This document shows, piece by piece, positions 23,824-32,468 of a stretch of DNA of 42,003 nt (position 1 is the stretch's first letter; every line of letters begins with the position of its first letter). The stretch covers positions 1-42,003 of the forward strand of contig JAGBTV010000008.1 in the NCBI GenBank assembly GCA_017631155.1, in the 5' to 3' direction. The position numbers and the translations under genes were made by a program. Under the pieces are notes generated by a model. That model saw only the letters and a list, made by a program, of their open reading frames with translations, was not told the origin of the DNA and ran no database searches. Source of the DNA: Oscillospiraceae bacterium (lineage in GTDB: Bacteria; Bacillota; Clostridia; Oscillospirales; Oscillospiraceae).

Positions 23824-24903
23824 ATGAGAAGTTTAATCAGCATTTTGGAGCTAAGCGTAGAAGAACTGGATCAGCTCATCACCACCGCAAAGGATATCAT
23901 CGACCATCCTGAAAAATACTGGGACTGCTGCAAGCATAAGAAGCTGGCCACCCTGTTCTTTGAACCCTCTACCCGCACCCGGTTAAGCTTTGAAGCCGCT
24001 ATGTTGGAATTGGGCGGCACCGTGTTGGGTTTCAGCGAAGCCTCCTCTTCCTCCGCTTCCAAGGGTGAAAGTGTGGCGGATACCGCAAAAATTGTATCCT
24101 GCTACGCCGATATCATTGCCATGCGGCATCCTCGGGAAGGTGCTCCCTTTGTTGCGTCCCAGGCAGCATCTATCCCCGTAATCAACGCCGGTGATGGCGG
24201 TCACAACCATCCCACACAGACTTTAGCCGATTTACTGACCATCTCCCGGGAACTCGGTCGCTTGGACAACCTGACCATCGGACTTTGCGGCGATTTGAAG
24301 TACGGACGGACTGTTCATTCCCTCATTGAAGCTACGAGCCGCTACACCGGTGTAAAGTTCGTTCTGATCTCTCCCAAAGAGCTTAAGATTCCCGGCTTTA
24401 TCCGCTACAATGTTTTGGAAAAGCACCAGGTCCCCTATATCGAGACCACCTCTTTGGAAGAAGCTATGCCACAGCTTGACGTCCTGTACATGACCAGAAT
24501 CCAGCAAGAACGCTTTGAGGATCCTTGTGAGTATGAGCGCTTGAAGGACAGCTATATTCTCAACACCGACAAAATGCAGCTGGCTAAGGAGAAGATGTGT
24601 GTCATGCATCCCCTGCCCCGTGTCAACGAGATCAGTATCAAGGTGGATGACGACCCCAGAGCCGCCTATTTCCGTCAGGCTTTGAACGGCAAGTATATGC
24701 GTATGGCTCTGATTCTGAAGCTTCTGGAGGAAGCCAAGAACCCCACAAAGGTTGCTTTTGACACCACCGGCTTGGTTTCTGACAAAATCTGCAGCAATCC
24801 CAAGTGTATTTCTGCCGTTGAGCAGGAGCTGCCCCACCTTTCCCGAATCACAGATGCCGCTGAAAACATTCACCGCTGCATTTACTGTGAACAACGCGTA
24901 TAA
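23824..24903 (+). CDS. pyrB: Aspartate carbamoyltransferase with C-terminal PyrI-like zinc ribbon, 359 aa
   Basis: Condenses carbamoyl phosphate with aspartate, the committed pathway step. The catalytic chain is complete: [49 protein letters not shown] and [10 protein letters not shown]. The last 39 residues add C323, C328, C352 and C355, with spacings 5, 24 and 3 as in E. coli PyrI (C109, C114, C138, C141), and SNPKCIS / CIYCE matches it. The nucleotide-binding domain of PyrI is missing. ATG 23824 directly follows the pyrE stop. Last gene of the operon. Confidence 0.95.
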   Translation: MRSLISILELSVEELDQLITTAKDIIDHPEKYWDCCKHKKLATLFFEPSTRTRLSFEAAMLELGGTVLGFSEASSSSASKGESVADTAKIVSCYADIIAMRHPREGAPFVASQAASIPVINAGDGGHNHPTQTLADLLTISRELGRLDNLTIGLCGDLKYGRTVHSLIEATSRYTGVKFVLISPKELKIPGFIRYNVLEKHQVPYIETTSLEEAMPQLDVLYMTRIQQERFEDPCEYERLKDSYILNTDKMQLAKEKMCVMHPLPRVNEISIKVDDDPRAAYFRQALNGKYMRMALILKLLEEAKNPTKVAFDTTGLVSDKICSNPKCISAVEQELPHLSRITDAAENIHRCIYCEQRV

Positions 24904-24908
24904 TGAAC

Positions 24909-24945
24909 AATCGGCTGTGCAATTGCACAGCCGATTATTTTATCA
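24909..24945. terminator. Terminator of the pyr operon and of the opposing GIY-YIG gene
   Basis: A perfect 28-bp palindrome (AATCGGCTGTGC, AATT, inverse; 24909-24936) is followed by ATTTTAT. Convergent genes end on both sides, the GIY-YIG stop overlapping it. Confidence 0.85.
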
Positions 24946-25180
24946 TTTTTTGTTTTTCATTACGGGTTAGCCCCTTAATTGCCAATTCTCGTTTCAGAGC
25001 TGTCCCCTTGTCCGGGCAGACTTCCTCATATACCAGTTTCAAAGGACCTCTTCCCCGGGTATATTTGGCGCCTTTGCCACAGCGGTGCATTTCCAGTCTT
25101 GCCTGCACATCCTTGGCAACGCCTGTATAAAGAGACCCATCGCCACAGCGCAGAATATAAACTGTCCACTTTTCGTCCAC
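24935..25180 (-). CDS. GIY-YIG nuclease-family protein (YhbQ/UPF0213 type), 81 aa
   Basis: A minimal single-domain GIY-YIG protein. WTVYILRCGDGSLYTGVAKDVQARLEMH contains the paired Y-I-L/Y-T-G motif and the catalytic Arg (ARLEMH); GPLKLVYEE and the Lys-rich C-terminus are typical. Family members are thought to act in DNA or RNA processing; substrate unknown. It uses a GTG start after AGGAGG and is 3 bases downstream of the membrane-protein gene. Confidence 0.88.
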   Translation of the reverse strand: MDEKWTVYILRCGDGSLYTGVAKDVQARLEMHRCGKGAKYTRGRGPLKLVYEEVCPDKGTALKRELAIKGLTRNEKQKMIK

Positions 25181-25183
25181 AGA

Positions 25184-25684
25184 CTACCTCCTGAATCGGA
25201 AGCGTTTGCTAAGCACAACATCCATAAGAAAGAAGCAAATGTTGCCCAGAATAAGTGTGACAATAGTCATCACGATCCCCATCTCCCGGAACTCAGCAAG
25301 AAGCTGCGCCATACCGAATATGTGCATCAGCAGCCAATACAGCACAAGAATCACTATGTTGAACAGGATCCCCTTCCAAAGCCAGCTGAGGGGTAATTGC
25401 TCCAATTTCGGCTTTATAACAGGATAATATCCTAGGGCAGCAAAAACCGCAGTAGCTTCTTTATCCGGTGCCAACAGCAAGCTTAGTAATGAAACCGCGC
25501 CGTACCAAGCCAATGCTATTTTACTGCCGCACCGTCCCAAAACGACCTTTGCCAACAAAATGCAGAGCATTGGACACACAAATGTTGCCACAGGAATCAA
25601 TGTACCCAGGCACATAATAACAACGCTTACTGCAGCCATAACACCGCCAAAGGCGACTGCAAAAGAAGCATTACGTCTTTCCAT
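25184..25684 (-). CDS. Integral membrane protein, 166 aa
   Basis: About five hydrophobic helices are visible (about 8-30, 33-50, 56-85, 100-122, 130-155), with a basic C-terminus (SKRFRFRR). The size and helix pattern recall small S-component-like transporter subunits, but no signature is seen, so I make no functional call. It overlaps the pncB end by 14 bases and is co-transcribed with it; a link to nicotinate or vitamin uptake is only suggested by that. Confidence 0.75.
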   Translation of the reverse strand: MERRNASFAVAFGGVMAAVSVVIMCLGTLIPVATFVCPMLCILLAKVVLGRCGSKIALAWYGAVSLLSLLLAPDKEATAVFAALGYYPVIKPKLEQLPLSWLWKGILFNIVILVLYWLLMHIFGMAQLLAEFREMGIVMTIVTLILGNICFFLMDVVLSKRFRFRR

Positions 25685-27125
25685 TGTTCTTCAGTAACCG
25701 GATCTTAATGTCATAAAGCTTTTGACTCAAATCCACATAATAGTTATGGGGATTGTCAAAGCGCTTCACTTCGTCCCACAGAGTATCTACCTGTTCCATG
25801 CAGTACCTGCGTACTTCATTCAGACTGGGGCACTGATATACAAGCTTACCCCCTTGGAAGATTGGTACCTGCAATTCTTTGGCTGTAAAATTATAGACCG
25901 TCTTTGTCTTCCATGTTGCATCGGGGTCAAAGATCTCCATATCCTGAGAATCATCCACTGTTTCGTCATAGACGCACAGATAATCCGCAATAGCTTTGCC
26001 GGTATCATTACCGAAGAAGCGATATAGCTTTTTGAAATGGGGATTTGTAATCTTACCCACATTTTCGGAGATTTTAATTTTGGGTTTCACAGTTCCATCC
26101 GGCTGCTCTACACCAACCAGCTTATAAACACCGCCAAACACCGGTTCGGAACGCGCCGTAATCAGTCGTTCACCAACACCGAACATATCGATTTGCGCGC
26201 CCTGGCGCAGCAGATCCTGGATAATATATTCATCCAAAGAGTTGGATACAGAGATCTTACATTCCGTCCAACCGGCATCGTCCAGCATTTTCCGGGCTTT
26301 CCGTGTCAGGTAGGCCATATCGCCTGAGTCCAGTCGAATGCCGCATTTGGTAATACCCTTGGGTTTCAGCACTTCGTTGAATGCACGGATGGCATTGGGA
26401 ATACCGGATTTTAAAGTATTGTAGGTATCTACCAGCAAAGTGGGATTCTCCGGGTACATTTCACAGTAGGTCTTGAATGCCTCATATTCCGTATCAAACA
26501 TCTGCACCCAGGCATGAGCCATGGTGCCGCCGGCACGGACACCGTACAGTTGGTCAGAAATGGTGCAGGCTGTGCCATGACAGCCGCCAATATATGCAGC
26601 ACGGGCTCCCAAAATTGCCGCGTCAGCGCCCTGTGCCCGTCTGGAACCAAACTCCAGGACAGTTCTGCCCTGCGCTGCACGAACCACACGGTTTGCCTTG
26701 GTGGCAATCAAACTTTGATGGTTTACGCACAGGAGCAAAAAGGTTTCGATCAACTGTGCCTCGATGGCAGGGGCGCGAACAGTAATGATCGGTTCTTTCG
26801 GGAACACAGGTGTCCCCTCCGGAATTGCCCAAATATCACCGGTAAATCGGAAGTTTGCCAGGTACTCCAAAAACTCCTCCGAAAACAGCTTTCTGCTCCG
26901 AAGATACGCAATGTCTTCCTCGGAAAAATGCAAGTTCTGAATATAGTCGATTACCTGCTCCAAACCTGCCGCAATGGCAAAACCACCGCCATCAGGGCAG
27001 CGACGGAAGAATAAGTCAAAATAGGTGATCTGATCCCGATAGCCTTTTTCAAAATATCCGTGTCCCATGGTAAGCTCATAAAAATCGCAAAGCATGGTCA
27101 TATTTAATTCACTGCTTTCGTGCAT
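25671..27125 (-). CDS. pncB: Nicotinate phosphoribosyltransferase, 484 aa
   Basis: Salvages nicotinate to nicotinate mononucleotide for NAD synthesis. The N-terminal MTMLCDFYELTMGHGYFEKG, the EFGSRRAQGADAAILGARAAYIGG segment, LVDTYNTLKSG and GIRLDSGDMAYLTRKAR are hallmark PncB/NAPRTase segments. GGGGGTG 8 bases upstream supports the ATG at 27125; the ATG at 27140 overlaps that site. It heads a three-gene minus-strand operon. Confidence 0.94.
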   Translation of the reverse strand: MHESSELNMTMLCDFYELTMGHGYFEKGYRDQITYFDLFFRRCPDGGGFAIAAGLEQVIDYIQNLHFSEEDIAYLRSRKLFSEEFLEYLANFRFTGDIWAIPEGTPVFPKEPIITVRAPAIEAQLIETFLLLCVNHQSLIATKANRVVRAAQGRTVLEFGSRRAQGADAAILGARAAYIGGCHGTACTISDQLYGVRAGGTMAHAWVQMFDTEYEAFKTYCEMYPENPTLLVDTYNTLKSGIPNAIRAFNEVLKPKGITKCGIRLDSGDMAYLTRKARKMLDDAGWTECKISVSNSLDEYIIQDLLRQGAQIDMFGVGERLITARSEPVFGGVYKLVGVEQPDGTVKPKIKISENVGKITNPHFKKLYRFFGNDTGKAIADYLCVYDETVDDSQDMEIFDPDATWKTKTVYNFTAKELQVPIFQGGKLVYQCPSLNEVRRYCMEQVDTLWDEVKRFDNPHNYYVDLSQKLYDIKIRLLKNNGKT

Positions 27126-27151
27126 AACATACACCCCCATTATTTTGTTAT

Positions 27152-27180
27152 ATTATAAACAGACCTGAAGAAAAATGCAA
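27152..27180 (-). promoter_or_regulatory. Promoter of pncB
   Basis: Minus strand TTGCAT (27180-27175), 17 bases, TATAAT (27157-27152), 26 bases from the start codon. Confidence 0.75.
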
Positions 27181-27187
27181 CCCAATG

Positions 27188-27216
27188 TTGACGCAGGTCT
27201 AAATCTAAGCTATATT
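27188..27216 (+). promoter_or_regulatory. Promoter of the thioesterase gene
   Basis: TTGACG (27188-27193), 17 bases, TATATT (27211-27216). It is back to back with the pncB promoter, their -35 boxes 7 bases apart. Confidence 0.7.
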
Positions 27217-27245
27217 ATTTACAACAAACATCAAGGAGGTAACCT

Positions 27246-27632
27246 ATGGTTATTGAAGTTGGTATGAAGGGCAAAGTATCTGCTCTCGTAGAGAAAGAGG
27301 ATACCGCTCTGGAGGTAGGTTCCGGCAGTCTTTTGGTATATGCAACCCCCTGTATGGCTGCCCTTATGGAGGGAGCTGCCTGCGAAGCCATCGCTTCCGG
27401 CCTTTCCGAAACAGAAACTACCGTTGGCACAGAGCTGAATCTACAGCATTTGTCTGCTACTCCCGTTGGCCTGGAAGTATGGGCTGAAGCAGAAGTTACC
27501 GCTGTGGATGCCAACCAAATCACCTTCCAGATCCAGGCTTTTGACGAGGCCGGTCCCATCGGCACCGCAACACACAAGCGCTTTTTGGTGCAGACAGATC
27601 GTTTCCTAGACAAAACCTACGCCAAATTATAA
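27246..27632 (+). CDS. Hotdog-fold acyl-CoA thioesterase (FlK-like), 128 aa
   Basis: Resembles the fluoroacetyl-CoA thioesterase-like group of small hotdog proteins: VGMKGKVSALVEKEDTALEVGSG, TPCMAALMEGAACEAI, VGTELNLQHLSATPVG and VWAEAEVTAVDANQI in that order, with a conserved Thr/Glu/His set (T-P near 36, E44, H68). It would hydrolyse a small acyl-CoA in the cytosol; substrate unknown. AAGGAGG precedes the ATG. Followed after 16 bases by a hypothetical gene. Confidence 0.85.
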   Translation: MVIEVGMKGKVSALVEKEDTALEVGSGSLLVYATPCMAALMEGAACEAIASGLSETETTVGTELNLQHLSATPVGLEVWAEAEVTAVDANQITFQIQAFDEAGPIGTATHKRFLVQTDRFLDKTYAKL

Positions 27633-27648
27633 TAAGGGAGGATATTTG

Positions 27649-27963
27649 ATGATGGATTACAGCGCAATTATTCGAAATACTTTCGATTTCGGCTCTATCC
27701 GGGATGCCCAGATCCTTTTTGAGCAATCCGTCCGTAATGCTTTTCCGGCTTATGATTTTCGCCGTTTGGAGCTGATCCGCTTTGTGCGGGACGACAAATT
27801 TATGGAAGGCCGCAGTTGGAATCATGTTTTTCAAATTCGGTACACTACATACAAAGATGCGCAAGTCTGGGAAATTAAGTGTCAGCGTGTTACCATGGGA
27901 ATCTCGCAAGACAAAACCGTTTATCTTGACTACTTAACACTGACTTTCCTGGAAAACACATAA
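27649..27963 (+). CDS. Hypothetical protein, 104 aa
   Basis: The family is not recognised. It looks like a small soluble alpha/beta protein with many aromatic residues (SWNHVFQIRYTTYKDAQVWEIKC). No signal peptide or metal motif. GGGAGG lies 7 bases before ATG 27649. It shares the promoter of the thioesterase gene and ends in a strong terminator. Confidence 0.75.
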   Translation: MMDYSAIIRNTFDFGSIRDAQILFEQSVRNAFPAYDFRRLELIRFVRDDKFMEGRSWNHVFQIRYTTYKDAQVWEIKCQRVTMGISQDKTVYLDYLTLTFLENT

Positions 27964-27968
27964 GAGCA

Positions 27969-28004
27969 GGGGCTGTTGCTTTATTTTGCAACAGCCCCTT
28001 TTTT
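27969..28004. terminator. Terminator between convergent genes
   Basis: An 11-bp stem GGGGCTGTTGC (27969-27979) with 27988-27998 is followed by six T. It serves the thioesterase pair; recR converges from the right. Confidence 0.88.
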
Positions 28005-28005
28005 A

Positions 28006-28605
28006 TTAAATCTCTTGTCTGCCTTCCAATGCTCGGGAGAGTGTTACCTCGTCAGCGTATTCCAGCTGACTGCCAACAGGTACACCGTAAGCCAACCGCG
28101 TCACTTTGACTTCCATAGGCCGAAGAAGCCGGGAAATGTACATAGCTGTTGCTTCGCCCTCGGTATCCGGGTTTGTAGCCATGATTACCTCTCGGACCTC
28201 ACCGGTACCCACACGCATCAGAAGCTCACGAATCCGGATATCGTCCTGTGTAACATGATTCAGCGGTGAAATCACACCGTGTAAAACATGATAGACACCT
28301 GAAAATTCACGACTACGTTCCATCGCAACCACATCTCTGGGCTCCGCCACCACGCAGATCACCTGCTTATCCCGCAGATCATCCTCACAAATGGAACACA
28401 CCTGGCGGTCAGTCAAATTTTGACATATCGGACAGGTATGGATGGATCTTTTGGCAGTAATAATGGCGTCCGCAAAGGCTTCTGCCTCTTCCATAGGCAA
28501 GTTCAGTACATAAAAAGCGAGCCGTTGAGCCGTTTTGCCGCCAATACCGGGAAGCCTGGCAAACTGATCGGTCAGTTCCTGTAAGGCCGCGGGAAAATAC
28601 AGCAT
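28006..28605 (-). CDS. recR: Recombination protein RecR, 199 aa
   Basis: Works with RecF/RecO to load RecA at gaps. [20 protein letters not shown] is the N-terminal helix-hairpin-helix, [18 protein letters not shown] the zinc finger, and [29 protein letters not shown] starts the TOPRIM domain. Full length. AAGGAGG precedes the ATG; ybaB ends 9 bases upstream, giving the conserved dnaX-ybaB-recR order. Confidence 0.97.
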   Translation of the reverse strand: MLYFPAALQELTDQFARLPGIGGKTAQRLAFYVLNLPMEEAEAFADAIITAKRSIHTCPICQNLTDRQVCSICEDDLRDKQVICVVAEPRDVVAMERSREFSGVYHVLHGVISPLNHVTQDDIRIRELLMRVGTGEVREVIMATNPDTEGEATAMYISRLLRPMEVKVTRLAYGVPVGSQLEYADEVTLSRALEGRQEI

Positions 28606-28614
28606 AGCGCCTCC

Positions 28615-28959
28615 TTAGAACAGACCGCCCAGGTTCAAACCGCCGGTCAGCCGGGACATATTGTTGGCTGCATCTGTATCTGCTGCGCGCATCGCCTCGT
28701 TTACAGCGGCGATCACCATATCCTGCAGCATTTCCACATCATCCGGATCAACGGCATCCGGCTTGATCTGCAGATCTACCAGCTCGTGCTTACCGTTGAC
28801 AGTGGCAGAGACCATACCGCCACCGGAAGTGCTGATGTAGGTCTTGGTTTCCTGTTCCTGCTGCATCCGCAGCATTTCCTGCTGCATCTTCTGTGCCTGC
28901 TTCATCATCGCTGCCTGGTTCATACCGCCGGGCATTCCACGAAAACTATTCTTAGCCAT
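28615..28959 (-). CDS. ybaB: YbaB/EbfC nucleoid-associated protein, 114 aa
   Basis: A small dimeric DNA-binding protein of the YbaB/EbfC family. MMKQAQKMQQEMLRMQQE is the conserved N-terminal helix; GGGMVSATVNGKHELVDLQIKPDAVDPDDVEMLQDMVIAAVNEA is its diagnostic core. The Gly/Met-rich N-terminus is typical of clostridial members. AGGAG before ATG 28959 is better than the longer start at 28977. Confidence 0.95.
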   Translation of the reverse strand: MAKNSFRGMPGGMNQAAMMKQAQKMQQEMLRMQQEQETKTYISTSGGGMVSATVNGKHELVDLQIKPDAVDPDDVEMLQDMVIAAVNEAMRAADTDAANNMSRLTGGLNLGGLF

Positions 28960-28977
28960 GATATTACTCCTATCCAA

Positions 28978-30585
28978 TCAATCTTTAATATTTACAACAT
29001 TACTATGACTGCGTCCAAAATCCATAAGACGTTCCATGCGGGGATTGCTGCGTCCTGATACAGAAGCATCTTCTGCCACAACAGACACGGGGCGGTTCAG
29101 AATTGCAGTAGCTTTTCTGCCCACCAGGGACAAAATCTCCGGTTTGTTCACCATTTCCAGAGTGAAGCTATTGGCGCATTTGAGAACAACCTTACCCTCT
29201 CGCAAAACGCCTTGCACAGGAGCGCTGGGGATCGTTACAAAGAATCCGGAAATCGGCGGCCTCAACTCCTGTCGAACGGCCGCTACAAGCTCCGTCCAAA
29301 AACCAAGTGGCGCATCCTCCGCAGGAGCTTCCGGCTCAAAATCTTCCTCAGGTGGTGCGTCGAAATCCGTAGGTGCCGGGGGTTCATCGACGGGCTCTTG
29401 CGGTGCAACAGGAGCTGTAACAGAAACAAATCTACCGCTCTTAACCTGTTCTTCCAGCTTCGTAAGCCGGGCATTTAAGGATTTTGCATCCATCTGCAAT
29501 TCTGGCTGGCATAGGCTGACGATACACAGTTCCGCATCCACACGGCGGCTGGCACTGCGTGTAAAGCCTTGCATGGTCTGCTCCAGCAGTTCCATGATTC
29601 GAATCAATTCCCCGGTGGAGAAGGCCGCAGCCAAAGCTGAAGCCTGCTGATCCTGCACAACACCGGAAAGCATGGATACAGCACTGTCCGGCGCGGTTTT
29701 CATTACCAACAGATCCCGGGTAAGGCATGCCAGTTCATCCAGCAATGCCCCGAGGTCCTTTCCATCGGCATAAAGTCGGTTAAAAAGTTCCAATGCGCCA
29801 CGAGTATTATGGGCAGCCACATACCCCATCATTTCGCCGCATTTTTGTTCTCCGGCAATTCCCAGGCAGACATAGACTTTTTCTGCCGTTAATTCACCCA
29901 CTGTTGCCGATGCACATTGATCCAACAGACTAAGGCCGTCACGCATGCCACCATCCGCCATCCGGGCCAATACCTTTGCTGCGCTTTCGTCCAGATCGAT
30001 ATTCTCCTGGTAGGCAACATAGTGCAGCCGAGCCGCAATGTCCTCCTGAGAAAGTCTGCGGAATGCAAACCGCTGACAACGGGACAAAATGGTAGCCGGA
30101 ACCTTATGCAATTCCGTGGTAGCCAAGATGAACAGCAGATGTTCCGGAGGCTCTTCAATGATCTTCAGCAGCGCATTGAAAGCCGAAATGGAAAGCATAT
30201 GCACTTCATCAATGATATAGACCCGCATCCGCACCTGGGAAGGCGTATAGATGGCATCATCACGCAGATCACGGACATTGTCTACACCGTTGTTGGAAGC
30301 TGCGTCGATTTCCAACACATCCATACAGGCACCGGAATCAATCGCCAAGCAAGCCTCACAGCAATTACAAGGGTTTCCGTCGTGAGGATTCAGACAGTTT
30401 ACCGCCTTTGCCAAAATTTTTGCACAGCTGGTTTTACCCGTTCCCCGGGAACCGGTAAACAAATAGGCATGGCTCATTTTGCCGCTGAGAAGCTGGGTTT
30501 TCAAAGTTTGGGTCACAGCCAACTGGCCGGACACATCATCAAAGGTTTGCGGACGGTATTTCCGATATAAAGCTTGGTACACCAT
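28978..30585 (-). CDS. dnaX: DNA polymerase III tau subunit, 535 aa
   Basis: Clamp-loader ATPase. YQALYRKYRPQTFDDVSGQ opens the AAA+ module; Walker A GSRGTGKT, a zinc module (CLNPHDGNPCNCCEAC), DEVHML and the SRC sensor (ILSRCQRF) are present. A Pro/Glu-rich linker (about 390-425) leads to a C-terminal tau domain. I did not find a dnaX-type A AAA AAG slip site, so only tau is expected. AAGGGGGAGG before ATG 30585 rules out the longer frame to 30717, which would lie in the SRP RNA gene. Confidence 0.96.
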   Translation of the reverse strand: MVYQALYRKYRPQTFDDVSGQLAVTQTLKTQLLSGKMSHAYLFTGSRGTGKTSCAKILAKAVNCLNPHDGNPCNCCEACLAIDSGACMDVLEIDAASNNGVDNVRDLRDDAIYTPSQVRMRVYIIDEVHMLSISAFNALLKIIEEPPEHLLFILATTELHKVPATILSRCQRFAFRRLSQEDIAARLHYVAYQENIDLDESAAKVLARMADGGMRDGLSLLDQCASATVGELTAEKVYVCLGIAGEQKCGEMMGYVAAHNTRGALELFNRLYADGKDLGALLDELACLTRDLLVMKTAPDSAVSMLSGVVQDQQASALAAAFSTGELIRIMELLEQTMQGFTRSASRRVDAELCIVSLCQPELQMDAKSLNARLTKLEEQVKSGRFVSVTAPVAPQEPVDEPPAPTDFDAPPEEDFEPEAPAEDAPLGFWTELVAAVRQELRPPISGFFVTIPSAPVQGVLREGKVVLKCANSFTLEMVNKPEILSLVGRKATAILNRPVSVVAEDASVSGRSNPRMERLMDFGRSHSNVVNIKD

Positions 30586-30633
30586 CGTTTCCTCCCCCTT
30601 TCTTGAAGCAATGAAAAGCATAGACTGGCTCAT

Positions 30634-30912
30634 AACAAGATCGCACACCCACATTTGAACCTGCTGAATACCCGAAACCGGTACAGCCAGCTCTGGAACA
30701 GCAACCCCACGGCACACGAGAAGATCCGCTTAATGCTGCTTGGTTCCCCACCTGACATGGTTCACGGGATCTCGTTGCGTGAGACCGTTCCTTCAACACC
30801 GCTTATACCGGCCAGACAGTACTCAGGCAAACCCGGGTGTGGGAATTCATCCCTGCTATAGCGGATTGCAGGCATAGGGCACCGCTATCTCCCCGACTAG
30901 TGCGACCTTGTT
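30634..30912 (-). ncRNA. ffs: Signal recognition particle RNA, large bacterial type
   Basis: Read on the minus strand, the Alu part has GATAGCGGTGCCCTATG and CCTGCAATCCGCTATAGCAG, as in B. subtilis scRNA. GTGAACCATGTCAGG leads to the domain IV loop TGGGGAACCAAGCAGC, then ATTAAGCGGATC and GTGTGCCGTGGGGTTGC. The ends pair: AACAAGGTCGCAC (from 30912) with GTGCGATCTTGTT (ending 30634). Length about 279 nt. It scaffolds Ffh for membrane-protein targeting. Exact mature ends are inferred from the closing stem. As in Bacillus, it lies upstream of dnaX. Confidence 0.93.
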
Positions 30913-30949
30913 ACAAGCCAGTCGCCGCAACAAGGATATTAGATTAAAA

Positions 30950-31171
30950 TCAGTTAACCTTAGTATCAATAAATTCAGCCAGTTCACCGAAGGTGGTAAT
31001 ACGCTGATCTTCCAGATCCAGCTCAATGCCCAGTTCGCTTTCCAGATCCATAATCATTTCCACAACATCCAGGGAATCAATGCCCAGGCTTTCAAAAGTG
31101 CTTTCCGGGGTGATTTCGGAAGCATCCAAATCTAACTGTTTCGCTGCGTAGGAAACCAGTTTTTCATACAT
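30950..31171 (-). CDS. acpP: Acyl carrier protein, 73 aa
   Basis: Carries growing fatty acyl chains on 4'-phosphopantetheine attached to Ser in the GIDSLDVVEMIMDLE motif. Acidic four-helix protein of standard size. GGAGG precedes the ATG. It has its own consensus promoter inside the end of the upstream flavoprotein gene. Other fatty-acid genes are not nearby, so a specialised carrier is possible. Confidence 0.95.
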   Translation of the reverse strand: MYEKLVSYAAKQLDLDASEITPESTFESLGIDSLDVVEMIMDLESELGIELDLEDQRITTFGELAEFIDTKVN

Positions 31172-31214
31172 AACTAAAGCCCTCCAATTATTTATTTATG
31201 CATTACCTTAAAGT

Positions 31215-31243
31215 ATTTTATTACATCAACGCAGGTTTGTCAA
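31215..31243 (-). promoter_or_regulatory. Promoter of acpP
   Basis: Minus strand TTGACA (31243-31238), 17 bases, TAAAAT (31220-31215); the -35 and spacer lie in the last codons of the flavoprotein gene. Confidence 0.82.
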
Positions 31244-32468
31244 TGCCGGTTTTTACCGCCATTCCGGCCGCACAGGCTGTCGCCCAAGCAATCTGTAAAT
31301 TGAAGCCACCGGTGTAGGCATCACAGTCTATCATCTCACCGGCAAAATACAGTCCCCTAACCAATTTGGACTCCATGGTTTTGGGATCAATTTCAGAAAC
31401 CTTAATACCACCGGAGGTAATAATTGCCTCAGCGATAGGTCTTTTCCCTGTAATCTCCAGGTCGAATGCCTTCAGAATCTGCACCAGTTCCCTGCGCTTC
31501 TGTTTCGTCAAACTGTTTGCCTGCATGGTTGGATCAATCTGCGTCCGATGCAGTACCACGGGAATCATGGATCTTGGTAAAAGATCTGTAAGGGCATTTT
31601 CCATGGAACGGTTTTGATACATCTCCAAATCCCGAAGAATGCGATCATCCAGTTTGTTTTCTTCCAATGCCGGCTTCAGATCAATTATTAAGTGACAACC
31701 CTCTCCTTTTAGGTGAGCGCTGGCACTGAGAACCGTCGGGCCGGAGATACCAAAATGGGTAAACAGCAGTTCTCCAAAGTCCTTATACAGAAGCTTACCC
31801 TTTGCAGTCAGCAGTTTTACGCCCACATTCCGCAGACTAAGACCCTGCATTTCCAAGCAGTCCGTTCCTGCAATTTCCAAGGGAACCAAAGAGCCTTCAA
31901 GCTCTGTTACCATATGCCCCAAAGCCTGTGCCATCGTAAAACCGTCACCGGTAGAGCCGGTGGTAGGATAGCTCAAACCACCTGTAGCCAAAATAACCCA
32001 ATCTGCATAAATCTTTCGCTGATCGGTTTCTACACCGGTCACAACACCATTTTCCTGGAGAACAGAACGAACCCTTTCGGTCTTGACTGTGACATTTTGC
32101 TTGCGGAGCTCTCTTTCCAGGCAATCCAAAACAGACTGGGAACGATCTGTAGTCGGAAAAACCCGGTTTCCCCGTTCTGTTTTCAAGGCGCAACCCTGCT
32201 CCTCAAAAAAACGCATCACAGCCGAAGGCGGACAGGCCGTCATGGCGCTATACAAAAAGCGTCCATTCCTTGGAATATTTTGCAGCACCTCTTGCTCCGT
32301 GCAATCGTTGGTTACATTACAGCGGCCTTTTCCGGTAATCAGCAATTTCTTGCCCAAGCGGCTATTCTTTTCCAGCAACAGAACACGGGCGCCACGGCGT
32401 GCCGCGATGATTGCCGCAAACATACCGGCAGGCCCGCCGCCGACTACGATTCCATCATAGCTCATCAT
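31221..32468 (-). CDS. YhiN/HI0933-family FAD-dependent oxidoreductase, 415 aa
   Basis: N-terminal dinucleotide-binding GGGPAGMFAAIIAARRGARVLLLEKN, then LGKKLLITGKGRCNVTN, ATGGLSYPTTGSTGDGFTMA and the C-terminal GLYFAGEMIDCDAYTGGFNLQIAWATA. These are the diagnostic blocks of this conserved but poorly understood flavoprotein family. The ATG at 32468 overlaps the stop of the RpiR-type regulator (ATGA), so the two are translationally coupled. Substrate unknown. Confidence 0.92.
   Translation of the reverse strand: MMSYDGIVVGGGPAGMFAAIIAARRGARVLLLEKNSRLGKKLLITGKGRCNVTNDCTEQEVLQNIPRNGRFLYSAMTACPPSAVMRFFEEQGCALKTERGNRVFPTTDRSQSVLDCLERELRKQNVTVKTERVRSVLQENGVVTGVETDQRKIYADWVILATGGLSYPTTGSTGDGFTMAQALGHMVTELEGSLVPLEIAGTDCLEMQGLSLRNVGVKLLTAKGKLLYKDFGELLFTHFGISGPTVLSASAHLKGEGCHLIIDLKPALEENKLDDRILRDLEMYQNRSMENALTDLLPRSMIPVVLHRTQIDPTMQANSLTKQKRRELVQILKAFDLEITGKRPIAEAIITSGGIKVSEIDPKTMESKLVRGLYFAGEMIDCDAYTGGFNLQIAWATACAAGMAVKTGIDKPALM

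Noticed and set aside
30586..30717. Longer dnaX reading frame beginning at 30717
   Set aside because: It overlaps the SRP RNA gene; a strong ribosome binding site and the conserved YQALYRKYRP start support 30585.
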